In this document: positions 21,784 to 32,722 of the stretch, piece after piece
Layout of the letters: the number at the start of each line of letters is the position of its first letter
Numbering within the stretch: the stretch's first letter is position 1
DNA from: Nocardioidaceae bacterium SCSIO 66511
Lineage (GTDB): Bacteria; Actinomycetota; Actinomycetes; Propionibacteriales; Nocardioidaceae
Direction: 5' to 3'
Assembly: GCA_023100825.1 (NCBI GenBank)
Contig: CP095846.1
Span: 2,232,001 to 2,296,000, forward strand
DNA: 64,000 bases
Program-made: the position numbers and the translations under genes
Notes under the pieces: model-generated
Database searches by the model: none
Seen by the model: only the letters and a program-made list of their open reading frames with translations
Told to the model about the DNA's origin: nothing

Positions 21784-23439
21784 TTATCCCACCGCCTTCA
21801 GGATCGCGGCCACGCCGGCCGCTCGGTCGGTCAGGTGGAGCCGCAGCACCGGCCGGTCGTGGTCGGCGAGGACGGATGCGTCGCCCGCTGCCTGTGCATG
21901 GATGAACTCGCCGAAGGTGAAGTCCCGGCCCGGTACGTCGAGGTCCTGGTCGGCGTCGTCGGTGATCTGGAGGTACACACCGGTCGACGGGCCGCCCTTG
22001 TGGTACTGACCCGTCGAGTGCAGGAACCGGGGACCCCAGCCGAAGGTCGTCGGCCGACCCGTACGCCGGGCGAGCGATCGCCGTACGGTCGCCAGCTCTG
22101 CGTCGCGGCGTCGGTCGAGGTAGGCCATCACCGCAAGATATCCGCGGTCGGGATCGAGCTTTTCCAACAAGGTCGTGAGCGCATCGGTCACCGTCGTGGC
22201 GTCGCCGATGACGTCGGCCGGGCCGTACACATCGACCGCGCCGTCGGTGAATGCGGGCGTCGGCTGCTCGCCTCCGCCGGACAGCAACCCGCGGGCGGCC
22301 GCCTTCGCGCTCTCGACGTCGGGCTGGTCGAACGGGTTGATGCCGATGATGCGGCCGGCGACCGCGGTTGCGTACTCCCAGAGCAGCATCTGTGCGCCGA
22401 GTCCGGCATCGACAGCGGCGCCCCAGCCAGACGCGGGTACGACGGTCTCGAAGGGGAATCCGGCGCCGATCGAGTACAGCCCCTCGTCGTCGGTGTTCGG
22501 GTCGAAGTTCGGTGCATTGACTCCCTCGACCACGACCGGCAGCACGCCTTTGCCGTCCTTGCCTGTCGACTCGGCAAGCAGTTGTTCGGCCCAGTCGGCG
22601 AACCCGACGATCGGGGTGTCGACGGACACGAGCACGACCTTGTCGGCTCCGGCGCGGTTGGCCACGCCGAGAACCGCGCCGAGTCGGAGGGCAGGGTTGT
22701 CGACGTCGTCGGAGGTCAGCGCCGTGCTGATCGCCGAGGCGTCGTCGAGCAGCCCGCCGATATCGGCGCCCGCGAGACCGCTTGGTACGAGGCCGAACGC
22801 CGTCAGCGCCGAGTAGCGACCCCCGACGTCGGGGTTCGCGTGGAACACCCGGTAGCCGTCCGCCGTCGCCTGCTCATCGAGCGGCGAGCCCGGGTCGGTG
22901 ACGACGACGATGCGCTCGGCCGGGGCGATACCAGCGTCGCGGAACGCCCGCTCGTACGCCCGCCGCTGACTGTCGGTCTCGACCGTGCCGCCGGACTTGC
23001 TGGAGACCACGACGACCGTACGGTCGAGCCGGTCAGCGATGGCGGCCCGTACGAAGTCGGGATGCGACGAGTCGACAACGGTCAACTCAACGCCGTCGGA
23101 TGCGCAGATCACCTCGGGTGCGAGCGATGAGCCTCCCATGCCGCACAGCACGACGTGGTCGACACCGCGGGCGCGTAGCTCGGCGCGCAGCTGTTCGATG
23201 TCGCCGACCAGGGGCCGCGACTCCTCGGCCAGCCCGACCCAGGCGAGCCGCTTTGCCGCCTCCGACTCGGCGGCCGGGCCCCACAGGGTGTGATCGCGAG
23301 CGCCGATGCGGCTGGCGACGCGGTTCTCGACGAGCTCCTCGACGGCGCTCGTGTACGCAGTGACGTCGCGGTATCCCGCCCGCAGATGGAACGTGCCATT
23401 GGCGCGTACCTCCGCGGCGTTCCAGTCGGGCCCGGTCAC
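21784..23439 (-). CDS. pgi: glucose-6-phosphate isomerase
   Basis: A 551-residue phosphoglucose isomerase of the kind found beside transaldolase in actinobacteria. Motifs are [29 protein letters not shown] (phosphate-binding serines), [30 protein letters not shown] and, near the C-terminus, [22 protein letters not shown] at 23439 overlaps the tal stop (GTGA). A frame extending about 105 codons upstream lies inside tal and is not homologous. Its place inside the pentose phosphate operon lets hexose phosphate move between glycolysis and the pathway. Confidence 0.95.
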   Translation of the reverse strand: MTGPDWNAAEVRANGTFHLRAGYRDVTAYTSAVEELVENRVASRIGARDHTLWGPAAESEAAKRLAWVGLAEESRPLVGDIEQLRAELRARGVDHVVLCGMGGSSLAPEVICASDGVELTVVDSSHPDFVRAAIADRLDRTVVVVSSKSGGTVETDSQRRAYERAFRDAGIAPAERIVVVTDPGSPLDEQATADGYRVFHANPDVGGRYSALTAFGLVPSGLAGADIGGLLDDASAISTALTSDDVDNPALRLGAVLGVANRAGADKVVLVSVDTPIVGFADWAEQLLAESTGKDGKGVLPVVVEGVNAPNFDPNTDDEGLYSIGAGFPFETVVPASGWGAAVDAGLGAQMLLWEYATAVAGRIIGINPFDQPDVESAKAAARGLLSGGGEQPTPAFTDGAVDVYGPADVIGDATTVTDALTTLLEKLDPDRGYLAVMAYLDRRRDAELATVRRSLARRTGRPTTFGWGPRFLHSTGQYHKGGPSTGVYLQITDDADQDLDVPGRDFTFGEFIHAQAAGDASVLADHDRPVLRLHLTDRAAGVAAILKAVG

Positions 23440-24548
23440 CGGCGCGCCTTGTCGAGTTCGCTCTGCACCGTCTCCTCGAGCTCTGCCCACGACTTGTCGA
23501 ACTTGTCGACGCCTTCGTCCTCGAGCACCTGGACGACGTCGTCGTACGAGATGCCGACCGCCGCAATCTGGTCGAGTACGGCTCGGGATTCGTCGTACGT
23601 GCCGTGCACGGTGTCTTCGGAGCGGACCTCGGCGTGGTCGGCTACCGCCCGCAGAGTCGCCTCCGGCATCGTGTTGACCGTCGGCCCCACGATCAGGTCG
23701 TCGACGTACATCGTGTCGGAGTAGTCGGGGTTCTTGACGCCGGTCGACGCCCACAGCGGACGCTGCATCCGCATGCCTGCACTGTGCAGCGACCGGGCAC
23801 GCTCGGACGAGAACTCCTGTTCGTACAGCTCGAACGCCAGCCGCGCGTTGGCGACGGCGGCCTTGCCGCGCAGCGCGAGTGCTTCGTCGGTGCCGATCGC
23901 CTCCAGCCGCTTGTCGATCTCGGTGTCGACCCGGCTGACGAAGAACGATGCGACCGAGTGGATGCGCGAGACGTCATGGCCTGCGGCCTTGGCCTGCTCG
24001 ATACCGGAGAGGTACGCGCCGATCACCTCGCGGTGGCGCTCGAGCGCGAAGATCAGGGTGACGTTGATGCTGATTCCCGCGGCGATGCTCGCCTCGATCG
24101 CTGGCACCCCGGCGGCGGTGGCCGGGATCTTCACCAGGAGGTTCGGTCGGTTGACCTTGTCGTGCAGCTCCTTCGCCCTCCGGATCGTCGCATCGGTGTC
24201 ATGTGCGAGACCGGGCTCGACCTCGATCGAGACCCGGCCGTCGACACCGTCGGTGCGGTCGAAAACGGGGAGCATCAGATCGCATGCCTCTTGTACGTCG
24301 CGCGTCGTGAGCTCGTACACCGCGGTCTGTACGTCGGCGCCCGCCGCTGCGAGCTCACGTATCTGCTCGGTGTAGCGCTCGCCGTCGGACAGCGCCTTGG
24401 CGAAGATCGTCGGGTTGGTCGTCACCCCGACGACGTTGGAGCCGGCGATCAGCTCGGACAGGTTGCCGCTCTCGATCCGCTCGCGAGACAGGTCGTCGAG
24501 CCAGATGGAGACTCCGGCATCGGAGAGTGATTGGAGTCGGTCGTTCAT
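23436..24548 (-). CDS. tal: transaldolase
   Basis: A 370-residue actinobacterial-type transaldolase transferring dihydroxyacetone between sugar phosphates. Features are [14 protein letters not shown] at the N-terminus, [13 protein letters not shown], the Schiff-base lysine in NLLVKIPAT near residue 141, and [13 protein letters not shown]. Next come [14 protein letters not shown] and [25 protein letters not shown]-like signatures. Start ATG at 24548, 48 bp after tkt. Confidence 0.97.
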   Translation of the reverse strand: MNDRLQSLSDAGVSIWLDDLSRERIESGNLSELIAGSNVVGVTTNPTIFAKALSDGERYTEQIRELAAAGADVQTAVYELTTRDVQEACDLMLPVFDRTDGVDGRVSIEVEPGLAHDTDATIRRAKELHDKVNRPNLLVKIPATAAGVPAIEASIAAGISINVTLIFALERHREVIGAYLSGIEQAKAAGHDVSRIHSVASFFVSRVDTEIDKRLEAIGTDEALALRGKAAVANARLAFELYEQEFSSERARSLHSAGMRMQRPLWASTGVKNPDYSDTMYVDDLIVGPTVNTMPEATLRAVADHAEVRSEDTVHGTYDESRAVLDQIAAVGISYDDVVQVLEDEGVDKFDKSWAELEETVQSELDKARR

Positions 24549-24596
24549 GATTCTCCTTGCCTGGTTTGCCGTTGTGGAGGTTGTGCGGCAGGACGG

Positions 24597-26771
24597 TCAG
24601 GGCGCGTCGGGATTGTCGCCGGGGCCGACCGGACCGGACGGGCGCGCGAACACCGAGACTCCCGCGCCGCCGAGCTCGGAGGCGGCCTTGATGCTGTCGC
24701 GGGCGGCCGCAGCGACCGCGTCGGCTGTGAGGTGGAACTTCTCGTACAGCGTCGCGTAGTCGGCCGAAGCGCCGAAATGCTCAATGGCGACGATGCGACC
24801 GGCATCGCCGACCACTTCGCGCCAGCCCTGTGCGATGCCGGCCTCGACGCTGACCCGAGCACGTACGTGCGGTGGGATCACCTCGTCGCGGTACGCGGCC
24901 GGCTGCGCGTCGAACCATTCACGGCACGGCATCGACACGACTCGGGCGCTGACGCCGTCGGATGCAAGCCGGTCGCGTGCCTGTACGGCGAGCTGTACCT
25001 CGGACCCGGTCGCGACCAGCACGACGTCGGGATCGCCGTCGGTGTCGAGGAGTACGTATCCGCCCTTGGCGACCCCGTCGGTCGTGGCGTATCCGTCCTC
25101 GCCGCGAGGGAAGGTCGGCAGGTTCTGCCGGCTCAGGGCCAGTGCCGAGGGACGGTCGGTGTGCTGCATGACCAGTCGCCAGGCGGCGACCGTCTCGTTG
25201 GCGTCGGCCGGTCGGATCACGTCGAGACCCGGGATGGCTCGTAGAGCGGCCAGGTGCTCGATCGGCTGGTGGGTCGGGCCGTCCTCGCCGAGGCCGATCG
25301 AGTCGTGGGTCCAGACGTACGTGACCGGTAGCTCCATCAGCGCCGCGAGGCGTACCGACGGACGCATGTAGTCGCTGAACACCAGGAAGGTGCCGCCGTA
25401 CGGACGGGTAAGGCCGCTGAGCGCGATGCCGTTGAGGACCGCGCCCATGCCGTGCTCGCGGATGCCGAAGTGGAGCACGCGGCCGTACTCGTCGCCGGAG
25501 AACTCCTTCGTCGAATGCTCGGCCGGCAGGAAGGACGGCTCGCCCTTCGGAGTGGTGTTGTTGGAGCCGGCGAGGTCGGCGGATCCTCCCCACAGCTCGG
25601 GGAGCTTCGGCGCCGCCGCGGACAGGAACTCTCCGGACGCCTTCCGGGTCGCGACGCCCTTGGCGTCGGCCGGGAACGTCGGCAGCTCGGAGTCCCAGCC
25701 GTCGGGAAGTGCACGCGCCTCGAGCCGCTGCAGGAGTCGGTTGCGCTCGGGGTTCGCGGCCGCCCACGTGGTGTACTGATTGGCCCACTCGGTGCTCGCC
25801 TCGCGGCCGCGGTCGAGTGCCTTACGGGTGTGCGCGATCACGTCCGGGTCGACATCGAACGTCTTATCCGGATCGAAGCCGAGGATCTCCTTGGTCGCAC
25901 GCACTTCGTCCTCGCCGAGCGCAGAACCGTGCGAGGCGCCGGTGTTCTGTTTATTGGGCGCCGGCCACGCGATGATCGTGCGCAAGACGATGAAGCTCGG
26001 CTTGTCGGTGACCGCCTCCGCCGCACGGTACGCGTCGTACAGCGCCTGGACGTCTTCCTCGTAGCGGGTGCCGTCGTTGGTCCAGTCGACGGTCTGAACG
26101 TGCCAGCCGTACGCCTCGTACCGCTTGGCGACGTCTTCGGAGAACGCCACCGCCGTGTCGTCCTCGATCGAGATGCGGTTGTCGTCGTAGAGCACCGTGA
26201 GATTGCCGAGCTGCTGGTGGCCGGCCAGCGACGACGCCTCGCTTGCCACGCCCTCTTCGAGGTCGCCGTCCGAGGCGATCACGTAGACGTGATGATCGAA
26301 CGGGCTCTGGCCCTCTGCGGCGTCCGGGTCGAGCAGGCCGCGTTGGCGCCGCGCAGCCATCGCCATGCCGACGGCGTTGCCGACACCCTGACCCAGCGGG
26401 CCGGTCGTCACCTCGACGCCCTTCGTATGGCCGTGCTCCGGGTGCCCGGGTGTGAGGCTGCCCCACGTACGCAGGGACTCCAGATCGGTGAGCTCGAGCC
26501 CGTACCCGGTCAGATAGAGCTGGATGTACTGGGTCAGGCTGGAGTGCCCGCACGAGAGCACGAAGCGGTCGCGCGCAATCCACTCGGGGTCGGCTGGATC
26601 GTGGCGCATCAGGCGGTTGTAGATCAGGTACGCGGCCGGGGCCAGGCTCATCGCGGTGCCGGGGTGGCCGTTGCCGACCTTCTGCACGGCGTCCATCGCG
26701 AGGACTCGGACGGTGTCGACCGCCTTGCGATCGAGATCGGTCCACTCGAGCTGATGGTTACCAGTGGTCAC
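24597..26771 (-). CDS. tkt: transketolase
   Basis: A 724-residue thiamine-diphosphate enzyme of the non-oxidative pentose phosphate pathway. It has [19 protein letters not shown], the TPP motif [20 protein letters not shown]...[12 protein letters not shown], and the [23 protein letters not shown] pyrimidine-domain signature. The C-terminal domain ends near [19 protein letters not shown]. Start GTG at 26771. It heads the operon; the 256-bp divergent gap to ctaB should contain both promoters. Confidence 0.98.
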   Translation of the reverse strand: MTTGNHQLEWTDLDRKAVDTVRVLAMDAVQKVGNGHPGTAMSLAPAAYLIYNRLMRHDPADPEWIARDRFVLSCGHSSLTQYIQLYLTGYGLELTDLESLRTWGSLTPGHPEHGHTKGVEVTTGPLGQGVGNAVGMAMAARRQRGLLDPDAAEGQSPFDHHVYVIASDGDLEEGVASEASSLAGHQQLGNLTVLYDDNRISIEDDTAVAFSEDVAKRYEAYGWHVQTVDWTNDGTRYEEDVQALYDAYRAAEAVTDKPSFIVLRTIIAWPAPNKQNTGASHGSALGEDEVRATKEILGFDPDKTFDVDPDVIAHTRKALDRGREASTEWANQYTTWAAANPERNRLLQRLEARALPDGWDSELPTFPADAKGVATRKASGEFLSAAAPKLPELWGGSADLAGSNNTTPKGEPSFLPAEHSTKEFSGDEYGRVLHFGIREHGMGAVLNGIALSGLTRPYGGTFLVFSDYMRPSVRLAALMELPVTYVWTHDSIGLGEDGPTHQPIEHLAALRAIPGLDVIRPADANETVAAWRLVMQHTDRPSALALSRQNLPTFPRGEDGYATTDGVAKGGYVLLDTDGDPDVVLVATGSEVQLAVQARDRLASDGVSARVVSMPCREWFDAQPAAYRDEVIPPHVRARVSVEAGIAQGWREVVGDAGRIVAIEHFGASADYATLYEKFHLTADAVAAAARDSIKAASELGGAGVSVFARPSGPVGPGDNPDAP

Positions 26772-27027
26772 AGCGCTCTGTCCTTCTCATCGGGGTTCGT
26801 GCTCATCGGACGTGTTCGTGGGTCAGTCGCATGCGACATGCACCCGGGGTCGAGCCTACTCGTCGCGCAACGTTCGCTCAGGTCTGCTCGGCCCCGAAAT
26901 GCCCGGGCATCCCCGGTGTCGGCTTACGAGCTCTCGGGTTCTAGAATCGGCGGGTGCGCGTTCGGTCCGTACGCGCCAATGTCAGGGCTCGGCCCCGGCC
27001 GAGTCGCGCTGTCGTTACGAGGTGTCT

Positions 27028-27978
27028 GTGACTGCCGTCGATCCGCACGCCGTGCCGGTACGCGAGGTCGCCACCGAGCCGACTCCGGATCCAACGGCGC
27101 GCGACGTGGTCATGGCCTACGTCGCCCTGACCAAACCGCGGATCATCGAGCTCCTCCTGCTCACGACGGTCCCGGTCATGTTCCTCGCCGAGCAGGGCGT
27201 ACCAGGGCTGTGGGTCGTCGTCGCCACCGTCGTCGGCGGCACCCTGTCGGCCGGTAGCGCCAACGCCCTGAACTGCGTTGTCGACGCCGACATCGACCAG
27301 CGGATGCGCCGGACCCGCCGCCGCCCGTTGCCCCGGCACGCGGTGAGTTCGCGATCGGCCCTCGTCTTCGGCCTGGTGCTCGGCGTCGTCTCGACGGTGT
27401 GGCTGGGCCTTCTCGTCAACTGGCTGTCGTCGGGGCTCGCGCTCGCCGCGAACGTCTCGTACGTCGTCGGCTACAGCATGCTGCTCAAGCGGCGTACGAC
27501 TCAGAACATCGTCTGGGGCGGGGCCGCGGGCTGCTTCCCGGCGCTGATCGGCTGGACCGCCGTCACCAACGAGCTCGCCTGGGCGCCGGTCGTGCTGTTC
27601 ATGGTGGTCTTTTTCTGGACTCCGCCGCACTTCTGGGCGCTCGCGATCCGCTACCGCGAGGACTACGCGGCCGCCGATGTGCCGATGCTTCCGTCGGTTG
27701 CACCGACCGAGGTCGTAGCGCGCAAGATCGTCAACTACGCCTGGGCGATGGCCGCCACGTCCCTCCTGCTCTGGCCGGTCACACCGACCGGATGGTTCTA
27801 CCCGGCCGTAGCCATCACGTTGGCGATCGTGTTCCTGGTCGAGGCGTACGACCTGCTGCGTCGGGCGCGTACCGGAGACTCGATCGCGACGCTGCAGCCG
27901 ATGCGGCTGTTCCACTTCTCCAACGCGTACCTCGCCTTGCTGTTCGTTGCGGCAGCGGTCGACCCCTTCCTGCGCTGA
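27028..27978 (+). CDS. ctaB: protoheme IX farnesyltransferase (heme O synthase)
   Basis: A 316-residue UbiA-family membrane prenyltransferase with about nine transmembrane helices. It converts heme B to heme O for cytochrome oxidase. The aspartate-rich motifs are [24 protein letters not shown] near residue 82 and [13 protein letters not shown] near residue 210. [19 protein letters not shown] is the family's N-terminal signature. I chose GTG at 27028 (ACGAGG upstream); GTG at 27022 is also in frame. A TAGAAT hexamer at 26942 could be its -10. ctaA, normally close by, is 15 kb away here because of an accessory island. Confidence 0.96.
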   Translation: MTAVDPHAVPVREVATEPTPDPTARDVVMAYVALTKPRIIELLLLTTVPVMFLAEQGVPGLWVVVATVVGGTLSAGSANALNCVVDADIDQRMRRTRRRPLPRHAVSSRSALVFGLVLGVVSTVWLGLLVNWLSSGLALAANVSYVVGYSMLLKRRTTQNIVWGGAAGCFPALIGWTAVTNELAWAPVVLFMVVFFWTPPHFWALAIRYREDYAAADVPMLPSVAPTEVVARKIVNYAWAMAATSLLLWPVTPTGWFYPAVAITLAIVFLVEAYDLLRRARTGDSIATLQPMRLFHFSNAYLALLFVAAAVDPFLR

Positions 27979-28021
27979 GTGCAGCTCCAGCACGCGACCG
28001 GGGCAGACGCACGCCATGCGA

Positions 28022-28041
28022 ATGATGGAAAAACAACATTC
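28022..28041. promoter_or_regulatory. putative operator upstream of the GH116 gene
   Basis: The 20-bp string ATGATGGAAAAACAACATTC matches 16 of 20 positions with 39121-39140 in the kinase/deoR divergent promoter. It lies 50-70 bp before the glycosidase start, in a locally AT-rich stretch. A DeoR-family repressor encoded in the same island is the natural candidate ligand (inference). Confidence 0.6.
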
Positions 28042-28091
28042 ACTGATAGTTTCTCAACGTATTGCAGATCGGGAGACGAAACGGTGACGCG

Positions 28092-30431
28092 ATGGCCGAC
28101 CAAGCGAACGTCGACGACCGGATCGCACGTGCTCGGCGGTTCGGGTTCAACGTCCGAGACGTCCCCGAGGCCCGGTTCACGGCGAAGGACGAGAGCCACG
28201 ACGACGGGCCCGGCCACGGCATGTTCCTCGGCGCGATCGGTGGACCTGCGTTCTCGCGCGATCTGAACGGCCGGTTCTCCCGCTGGCATCTCCATCCTGG
28301 TATGCACCTGGTCGCCGATGTCGACGCCGCGTTCCTGGCCGTTCGCTGGGTCGATGGTGGCGCGACGCGATCGGCCCGCCTGCGGCGGAACGAAGTCGAG
28401 ACGCACGAGGTGGCCGCTCTGCACCCGATGAGCCATGAGGTGATCGGGCTGCGGCATGCACCGTTCGAGCTCGTCGTGACGTCGTTCTCGCCGGTCATCC
28501 CCGGCGACGAGGACGCGAGTGCAGGCCCGGTCGTCGTGATGGACGTACATGCGGTTCCGCTTCCGGGTGAGCATCGCCTGCCGCCGATCGACATCGCGTT
28601 GTTCTGGCCGAATCTCAACGGCTGGCGGGCGTCCGCCGTCACCTCGACCGATCGTGGCGATGTCGCCTGGCCGGGTCTCCATCACGCCGGCAACGTCAAC
28701 CAGGAGTCGCCACTGGACACGGGCGTCTGCGTCGTGCAGTCGCGTACGAGCGCCGCCGGCACTCAGCCGCGTCAGGGAGTGTCGGTCGCCGTTGCCGGTG
28801 GGACCTCCGAGTACAGCGTCCAACAGCAGTTCCGGCTGACGCCGATGGCCACCGGTGTACCCGACGAGGAGCAGGCGTACACCCTCGCCGGCACCTACGA
28901 CGCATTCGTGCGAACTGGTCGGCTGGGAATGACACCCGACGCGTCGTGGGAGGCACATTGGCACGAGCCGGTCGGTAGCGCGGTCGCGGCACATATCGAC
29001 GGAGCATCGGGTCCCGCACGTACCCGGTTCGTCGTTGCGTTCGACTGGCCGGAGGTCACCTTCGGCATGGGACGAACCTGGAGGCGACGCTACGCGGCTC
29101 GGGCGGCGACGGACTGTGTCGGTCTGGCACGTAAGGCGCTCGAAGCGGGCGATGGCTGGCTGGCGTCGATCGACGCGTGGCACGAGTCGACGCTCGAACG
29201 CCTGACGCGAGCGGGGTGGTCGCCTTCGGTCGCGGGCTGCGTGGTCAACGAGCTCAACCTCGCCGTGTCACTCGGCACGGCTTGGGTCGACGGGTCTGCC
29301 TCATCGCCACAAGGCCCCGAGCACCTCGGTCTGCTGGAGGGGTTCGACGAGGGCTACTTCTACTACAACACCTCCGATCTGTGGCACTACGCGTTTCCGG
29401 CGATCGGCCTGAACTGGCCGCGGCTTGCCGACCTCGTCGTCTCCGATCTCGGTGATGCGCTCGACCGAGAGATCACCGATCGGCGTCCGATCTATCGACC
29501 GGCCGAACCGCGTCCGATCCTGGTGGCAGATAAGCTCCCGCACGATCTCGGCAACCCGCTCGAAGACCCGTTCGTACGCGTCAACGGTTACTCGATGCGC
29601 GACGACCCGAACACGTGGCGGGACTCCAACCCCGCGTACGTACTGGCGACCGTCGTTCATCACCGGATGCACGGCATAGAGCTCGACGCGCGGACGTGGG
29701 ATCGGCTGCAGGCCGCAGCAGAGGTGACGGCAAGGCAGTCCGGCGACAACGGTTCGGTGCCGCGCCATGACGAGTTCGGCGACAGCACCTGGGACAACCT
29801 CGGGCTGCGCGGGTACTCCACCTACACAACGGGGCTGTGCGCTGGCATGTGGGCGGTGCTTGCACAGGAGGCCGTCGCCAGAGGCGTCGACCCGTCGTCG
29901 TACGAGCGGCGGCGTGACGTGAGTGTCGAAGTACTGGATGAACTGTGGACGGGACGGTGCTTCCGCGCTGCATCCGAGGGCAAGTATGTGGATGCGGTGA
30001 TGCCGGACTCGTTGATGGGCGTCTTCTACGCCGATGTCGCCGGCGTCGGCGACATCGTGTCCGAGGTGCGCATACGAGAGCATCTGAGCACCGCGTACGA
30101 CTTCGCTCATCGAGCCAACAGCGGCGGTGCCGTTGGGCCACTGCTGATCGCCGAGGAGACTCTTCGTGAGTACGAACGCGACGGCGGGCAGGAGCTTCAG
30201 GTCAACGAGGTGCTGATCGGTTCGGCCTGGCTCTTCACCGCGATGCTCGCGCGGTACGGGCTGGCCGAGCAGGCGAGCACCGTGGCGGACGCGATCCGAA
30301 ACGTCCTGTACGGCGACAGCGGGCTGCAGTTCCGGTCGCCGGCCGCGGTGAATGCCGACGGCAAGTTCCGTGCCCCGCTGAACATGCGACCGCTCGCCGC
30401 GTGGTGGCTTGCCGCTCTCGCCGAGCACTGA
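28092..30431 (+). CDS. GH116-type glycoside hydrolase (DUF608 / GBA2-like)
   Basis: A 779-residue cytoplasmic protein with no signal peptide. The N-terminal beta domain carries GAIGGPAFSRDLNGRF and RWHLHPG (47-70), the hallmark of GH116 N-terminal domains. The (alpha/alpha)6 catalytic domain has EGFDEGYFYYNTSDLWHY (416-433), aligning with the nucleophile region EG...YNTYD. It also has GDSTWDNLGLRGY (563-575), aligning with the acid/base DxTYDxW. E420 and D564 are my candidate catalytic residues. Characterised GH116 enzymes cleave beta-glucosides or beta-xylosides. The start is ATG at 28092; an earlier in-frame TTG is less likely. It converges on the GH31 gene with 12 bp between stops and shares an operator motif with that operon. 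Confidence 0.75.
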   Translation: MADQANVDDRIARARRFGFNVRDVPEARFTAKDESHDDGPGHGMFLGAIGGPAFSRDLNGRFSRWHLHPGMHLVADVDAAFLAVRWVDGGATRSARLRRNEVETHEVAALHPMSHEVIGLRHAPFELVVTSFSPVIPGDEDASAGPVVVMDVHAVPLPGEHRLPPIDIALFWPNLNGWRASAVTSTDRGDVAWPGLHHAGNVNQESPLDTGVCVVQSRTSAAGTQPRQGVSVAVAGGTSEYSVQQQFRLTPMATGVPDEEQAYTLAGTYDAFVRTGRLGMTPDASWEAHWHEPVGSAVAAHIDGASGPARTRFVVAFDWPEVTFGMGRTWRRRYAARAATDCVGLARKALEAGDGWLASIDAWHESTLERLTRAGWSPSVAGCVVNELNLAVSLGTAWVDGSASSPQGPEHLGLLEGFDEGYFYYNTSDLWHYAFPAIGLNWPRLADLVVSDLGDALDREITDRRPIYRPAEPRPILVADKLPHDLGNPLEDPFVRVNGYSMRDDPNTWRDSNPAYVLATVVHHRMHGIELDARTWDRLQAAAEVTARQSGDNGSVPRHDEFGDSTWDNLGLRGYSTYTTGLCAGMWAVLAQEAVARGVDPSSYERRRDVSVEVLDELWTGRCFRAASEGKYVDAVMPDSLMGVFYADVAGVGDIVSEVRIREHLSTAYDFAHRANSGGAVGPLLIAEETLREYERDGGQELQVNEVLIGSAWLFTAMLARYGLAEQASTVADAIRNVLYGDSGLQFRSPAAVNADGKFRAPLNMRPLAAWWLAALAEH

Positions 30432-30443
30432 CGCCCGAAGCCG

Positions 30444-32720
30444 TCAGCTGTGCAGAACGGTGTCGCCGGTCAGCCGTGCAGTGAACGGGACGCGGTCGAA
30501 CCCGACGAGCGTCACCTCGTGCCCCTCATCGAACGAGCCGTACGCTTGCAGCGTCCATGGTCGTTCGGCGAGATCGTCGGTGTTGCGAACCGACTCATCG
30601 ACGCGAATCCGTGGGATCACGGCACCGGTGCGTACGAGCACCGGCATTTCCTCGATCCGGACCGTCCGGGTCACGTAACCGGGGCCGGTGAACCGCTCGT
30701 CGCTCAGCAGGTCGGTCCACTCGCCAGACGGTACGTAGAAGCGCCGGTCGACGGGCTCGGTGCCGTCGTCGAAGACCGGTGTGACGAGGAGGTCCGATCC
30801 GAGCAGGAACTGCGAGTCGATGCGTGCGGCGATCGGGTCGTCGGCGAACTCGAGCGCGAGCGGACGCATCACCGGCCACCCGTTTCGGAGCGACTCGTGC
30901 ACCACCTGCCACAGATAGGGCAGCAGCTCGTACCGCAGTCGGATCCACGTACGCGCGATGCGTAGCGTCTCGTCGTCGAACGCCCAGGGCTCGCGTGGCC
31001 GCAGTCCATGCGCCCGCATCATGGGCGAGAGCGCACCGAGCTGCGTCCAGCGCACGTACAACCCGGGCGTGAGCTCCGGCCCGAAGAACCCGCCGATGTC
31101 GTGGCTCCACAGCCCCGGTGCCGACATGGCGTAGGACAGTCCGGCGCGTACGGTCGCCTGCATGCCGGCGACGGTCGACTCTGCGTCTCCTCCCCACTGG
31201 CCGGGGTAGCGGTGCGAGCCCGCCCATCCGCTGCGTCCCCAGACGAGCGGCGCACGCCCGGTCATCCGAGCGATGCCGTCGCTGACGGCGGCGTTGTAGC
31301 GCAGCGGATACAGGTTGTGCGCGTTCGCAGGCGGCGTACCGTCGGCGAGCGCTGCGTCTGCAGGCAGACCTTCGCCGAAATCGGTCTTGAACACGGCGAC
31401 ACCGTCGTCGAGGAAGTCGCGGTGCAGCTCCTGCCACCACCTGACGGCGTCGGGGTTGGTGAAGTCGACGAGTGCACGATGGCGGCCGTCGGGGGTCGGC
31501 GTACCGGCCACTCGTGCGATCGCGCCGTCGGTCGTACGCACCAGGAAGCCGCGGTCCTCGGCTTCCCGGTAGCGCGGGGATTCCGGATCGAGATAGGGCA
31601 GCTCCCACAGGGAAAGCCGCAGGGCCTGCGCCGCGAGCTCCTCGATGAAGTCACCGCGATCGCCGAACCGATCGGTGTTCCAGATGAAGTCGCAGTTCAA
31701 CCGGTCGACGACGAGCCAGTCGGGGTCGAGGTGGAGTACGTCGCACGGGACCTCGTGGTTGCGCATACCGGCTGCGACGTCGAGCATCTCCTCGCGCGAG
31801 TGGTAGCGGCAGCGACCCATCCAGTAGCCGAACGCCCAGAGAGGCGGCACTTCTGCCCGTCCGGTCAGCTCGGTGTACGAGGTGAGTCGGCGTTTGGGAT
31901 CGGCGCCGACCACGACGTACAGGTCCATTGCGGTGTCCTGGGTGGTGAGGCCGAAAACGCTCGGCATCGAGTGCCCGACGTCTGCGGTGATGACCGCACC
32001 GGTGTTGAGGAACCCCGCGTACCCGGCTGTCGAGTGCCAGACCGGAACCGGCTTGTACGCGGCTCCCGTGCCGGTGCCCAGTGCGTCGGCCGATCGCAGG
32101 GTCAGGCGCTGACCGTTCTTCGCCAACCGGGAGAACTGCTCACCGAAGCCGAGCACCTCTTCGTCGGCCTCCAGTTCGAAGTTCACCGTGAGGGCGTCTT
32201 CGGTGGCGACCATGGATGGTGCGAGGGGGAGACCGGCGGCCTGCCGCAACCTGTCGGCGGAGCGCAGGACGATCCGACCGGTCTGCCGATCTTCGATCAG
32301 CACGGTGAACGGATTCTTGGTGACGCGTACGCGAAACAGCTCAGTTGCGATCTCGACTGCATCCGGAAGGTCGCGTACCGATGCATCGGTCGGCCCGGGT
32401 ACGGGGTCGATGACGATGCCCGTGCCTGTGCCGTCTCCTCCGACCGGGTCGTCGTCCGGCGGACCCACGACGAGCCGAACGATGTCCGGGGCCACGACCG
32501 TGACTCGAATGGCCAGTGAGACCTCATCATCGGCGGATGGAGTCAGCAACGACGGGAGGTTCGGCAGGGTTGTCTCGATGCCCTGTACCTGTGGCGGCTC
32601 ACCCGTCAGGTAACCGGGTAGTCCGGCGACAGTTGCAGCGGCCACTGCACGGAGTGTGCAGCTCGCGCTGCGGTCGTCGACCTTGATGTCGGTCAGCTCG
32701 CGTACGAGGTACGTGCTCAT
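30444..32720 (-). CDS. GH31 family glycoside hydrolase (alpha-xylosidase-like)
   Basis: A 758-residue cytoplasmic alpha-glycosidase. After a beta-rich N-terminal domain the barrel has ELTGRAEVPPLWAFGYWMGR (284-303) and PCDVLHLDPDWL. The nucleophile is D447 in FKTDFGEGLP, followed by AHNLYPLRYN, and the acid/base is D512 in QWGGDAES. SHDIGGFFGPE closes the core. The KTDFGE form and overall layout match YicI-type alpha-xylosidases more than YihQ-type sulfoquinovosidases, which have ADFGEYLP. I recall this from family knowledge and it is not decisive for substrate. It is the last gene of the operon, 2 bp after the permease gene. Confidence 0.88.
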   Translation of the reverse strand: MSTYLVRELTDIKVDDRSASCTLRAVAAATVAGLPGYLTGEPPQVQGIETTLPNLPSLLTPSADDEVSLAIRVTVVAPDIVRLVVGPPDDDPVGGDGTGTGIVIDPVPGPTDASVRDLPDAVEIATELFRVRVTKNPFTVLIEDRQTGRIVLRSADRLRQAAGLPLAPSMVATEDALTVNFELEADEEVLGFGEQFSRLAKNGQRLTLRSADALGTGTGAAYKPVPVWHSTAGYAGFLNTGAVITADVGHSMPSVFGLTTQDTAMDLYVVVGADPKRRLTSYTELTGRAEVPPLWAFGYWMGRCRYHSREEMLDVAAGMRNHEVPCDVLHLDPDWLVVDRLNCDFIWNTDRFGDRGDFIEELAAQALRLSLWELPYLDPESPRYREAEDRGFLVRTTDGAIARVAGTPTPDGRHRALVDFTNPDAVRWWQELHRDFLDDGVAVFKTDFGEGLPADAALADGTPPANAHNLYPLRYNAAVSDGIARMTGRAPLVWGRSGWAGSHRYPGQWGGDAESTVAGMQATVRAGLSYAMSAPGLWSHDIGGFFGPELTPGLYVRWTQLGALSPMMRAHGLRPREPWAFDDETLRIARTWIRLRYELLPYLWQVVHESLRNGWPVMRPLALEFADDPIAARIDSQFLLGSDLLVTPVFDDGTEPVDRRFYVPSGEWTDLLSDERFTGPGYVTRTVRIEEMPVLVRTGAVIPRIRVDESVRNTDDLAERPWTLQAYGSFDEGHEVTLVGFDRVPFTARLTGDTVLHS

Positions 32721-32722
32721 GC

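Noticed and set aside
20131-23130. 999-residue frame on the plus strand opposite zwf and pgi
   Set aside because: It is antisense to two unmistakable enzymes. Long reverse frames are expected from the GC-rich third codon positions.
25452-27257. 601-residue plus-strand frame opposite tkt
   Set aside because: Codon-bias shadow of transketolase that also runs into ctaB in the wrong frame.
30444-32720. Calling the GH31 enzyme a sulfoquinovosidase
   Set aside because: Its KTDFGE nucleophile region and neighbouring motifs look like YicI-type alpha-xylosidase, not the YihQ pattern, so the specific name is not supported.
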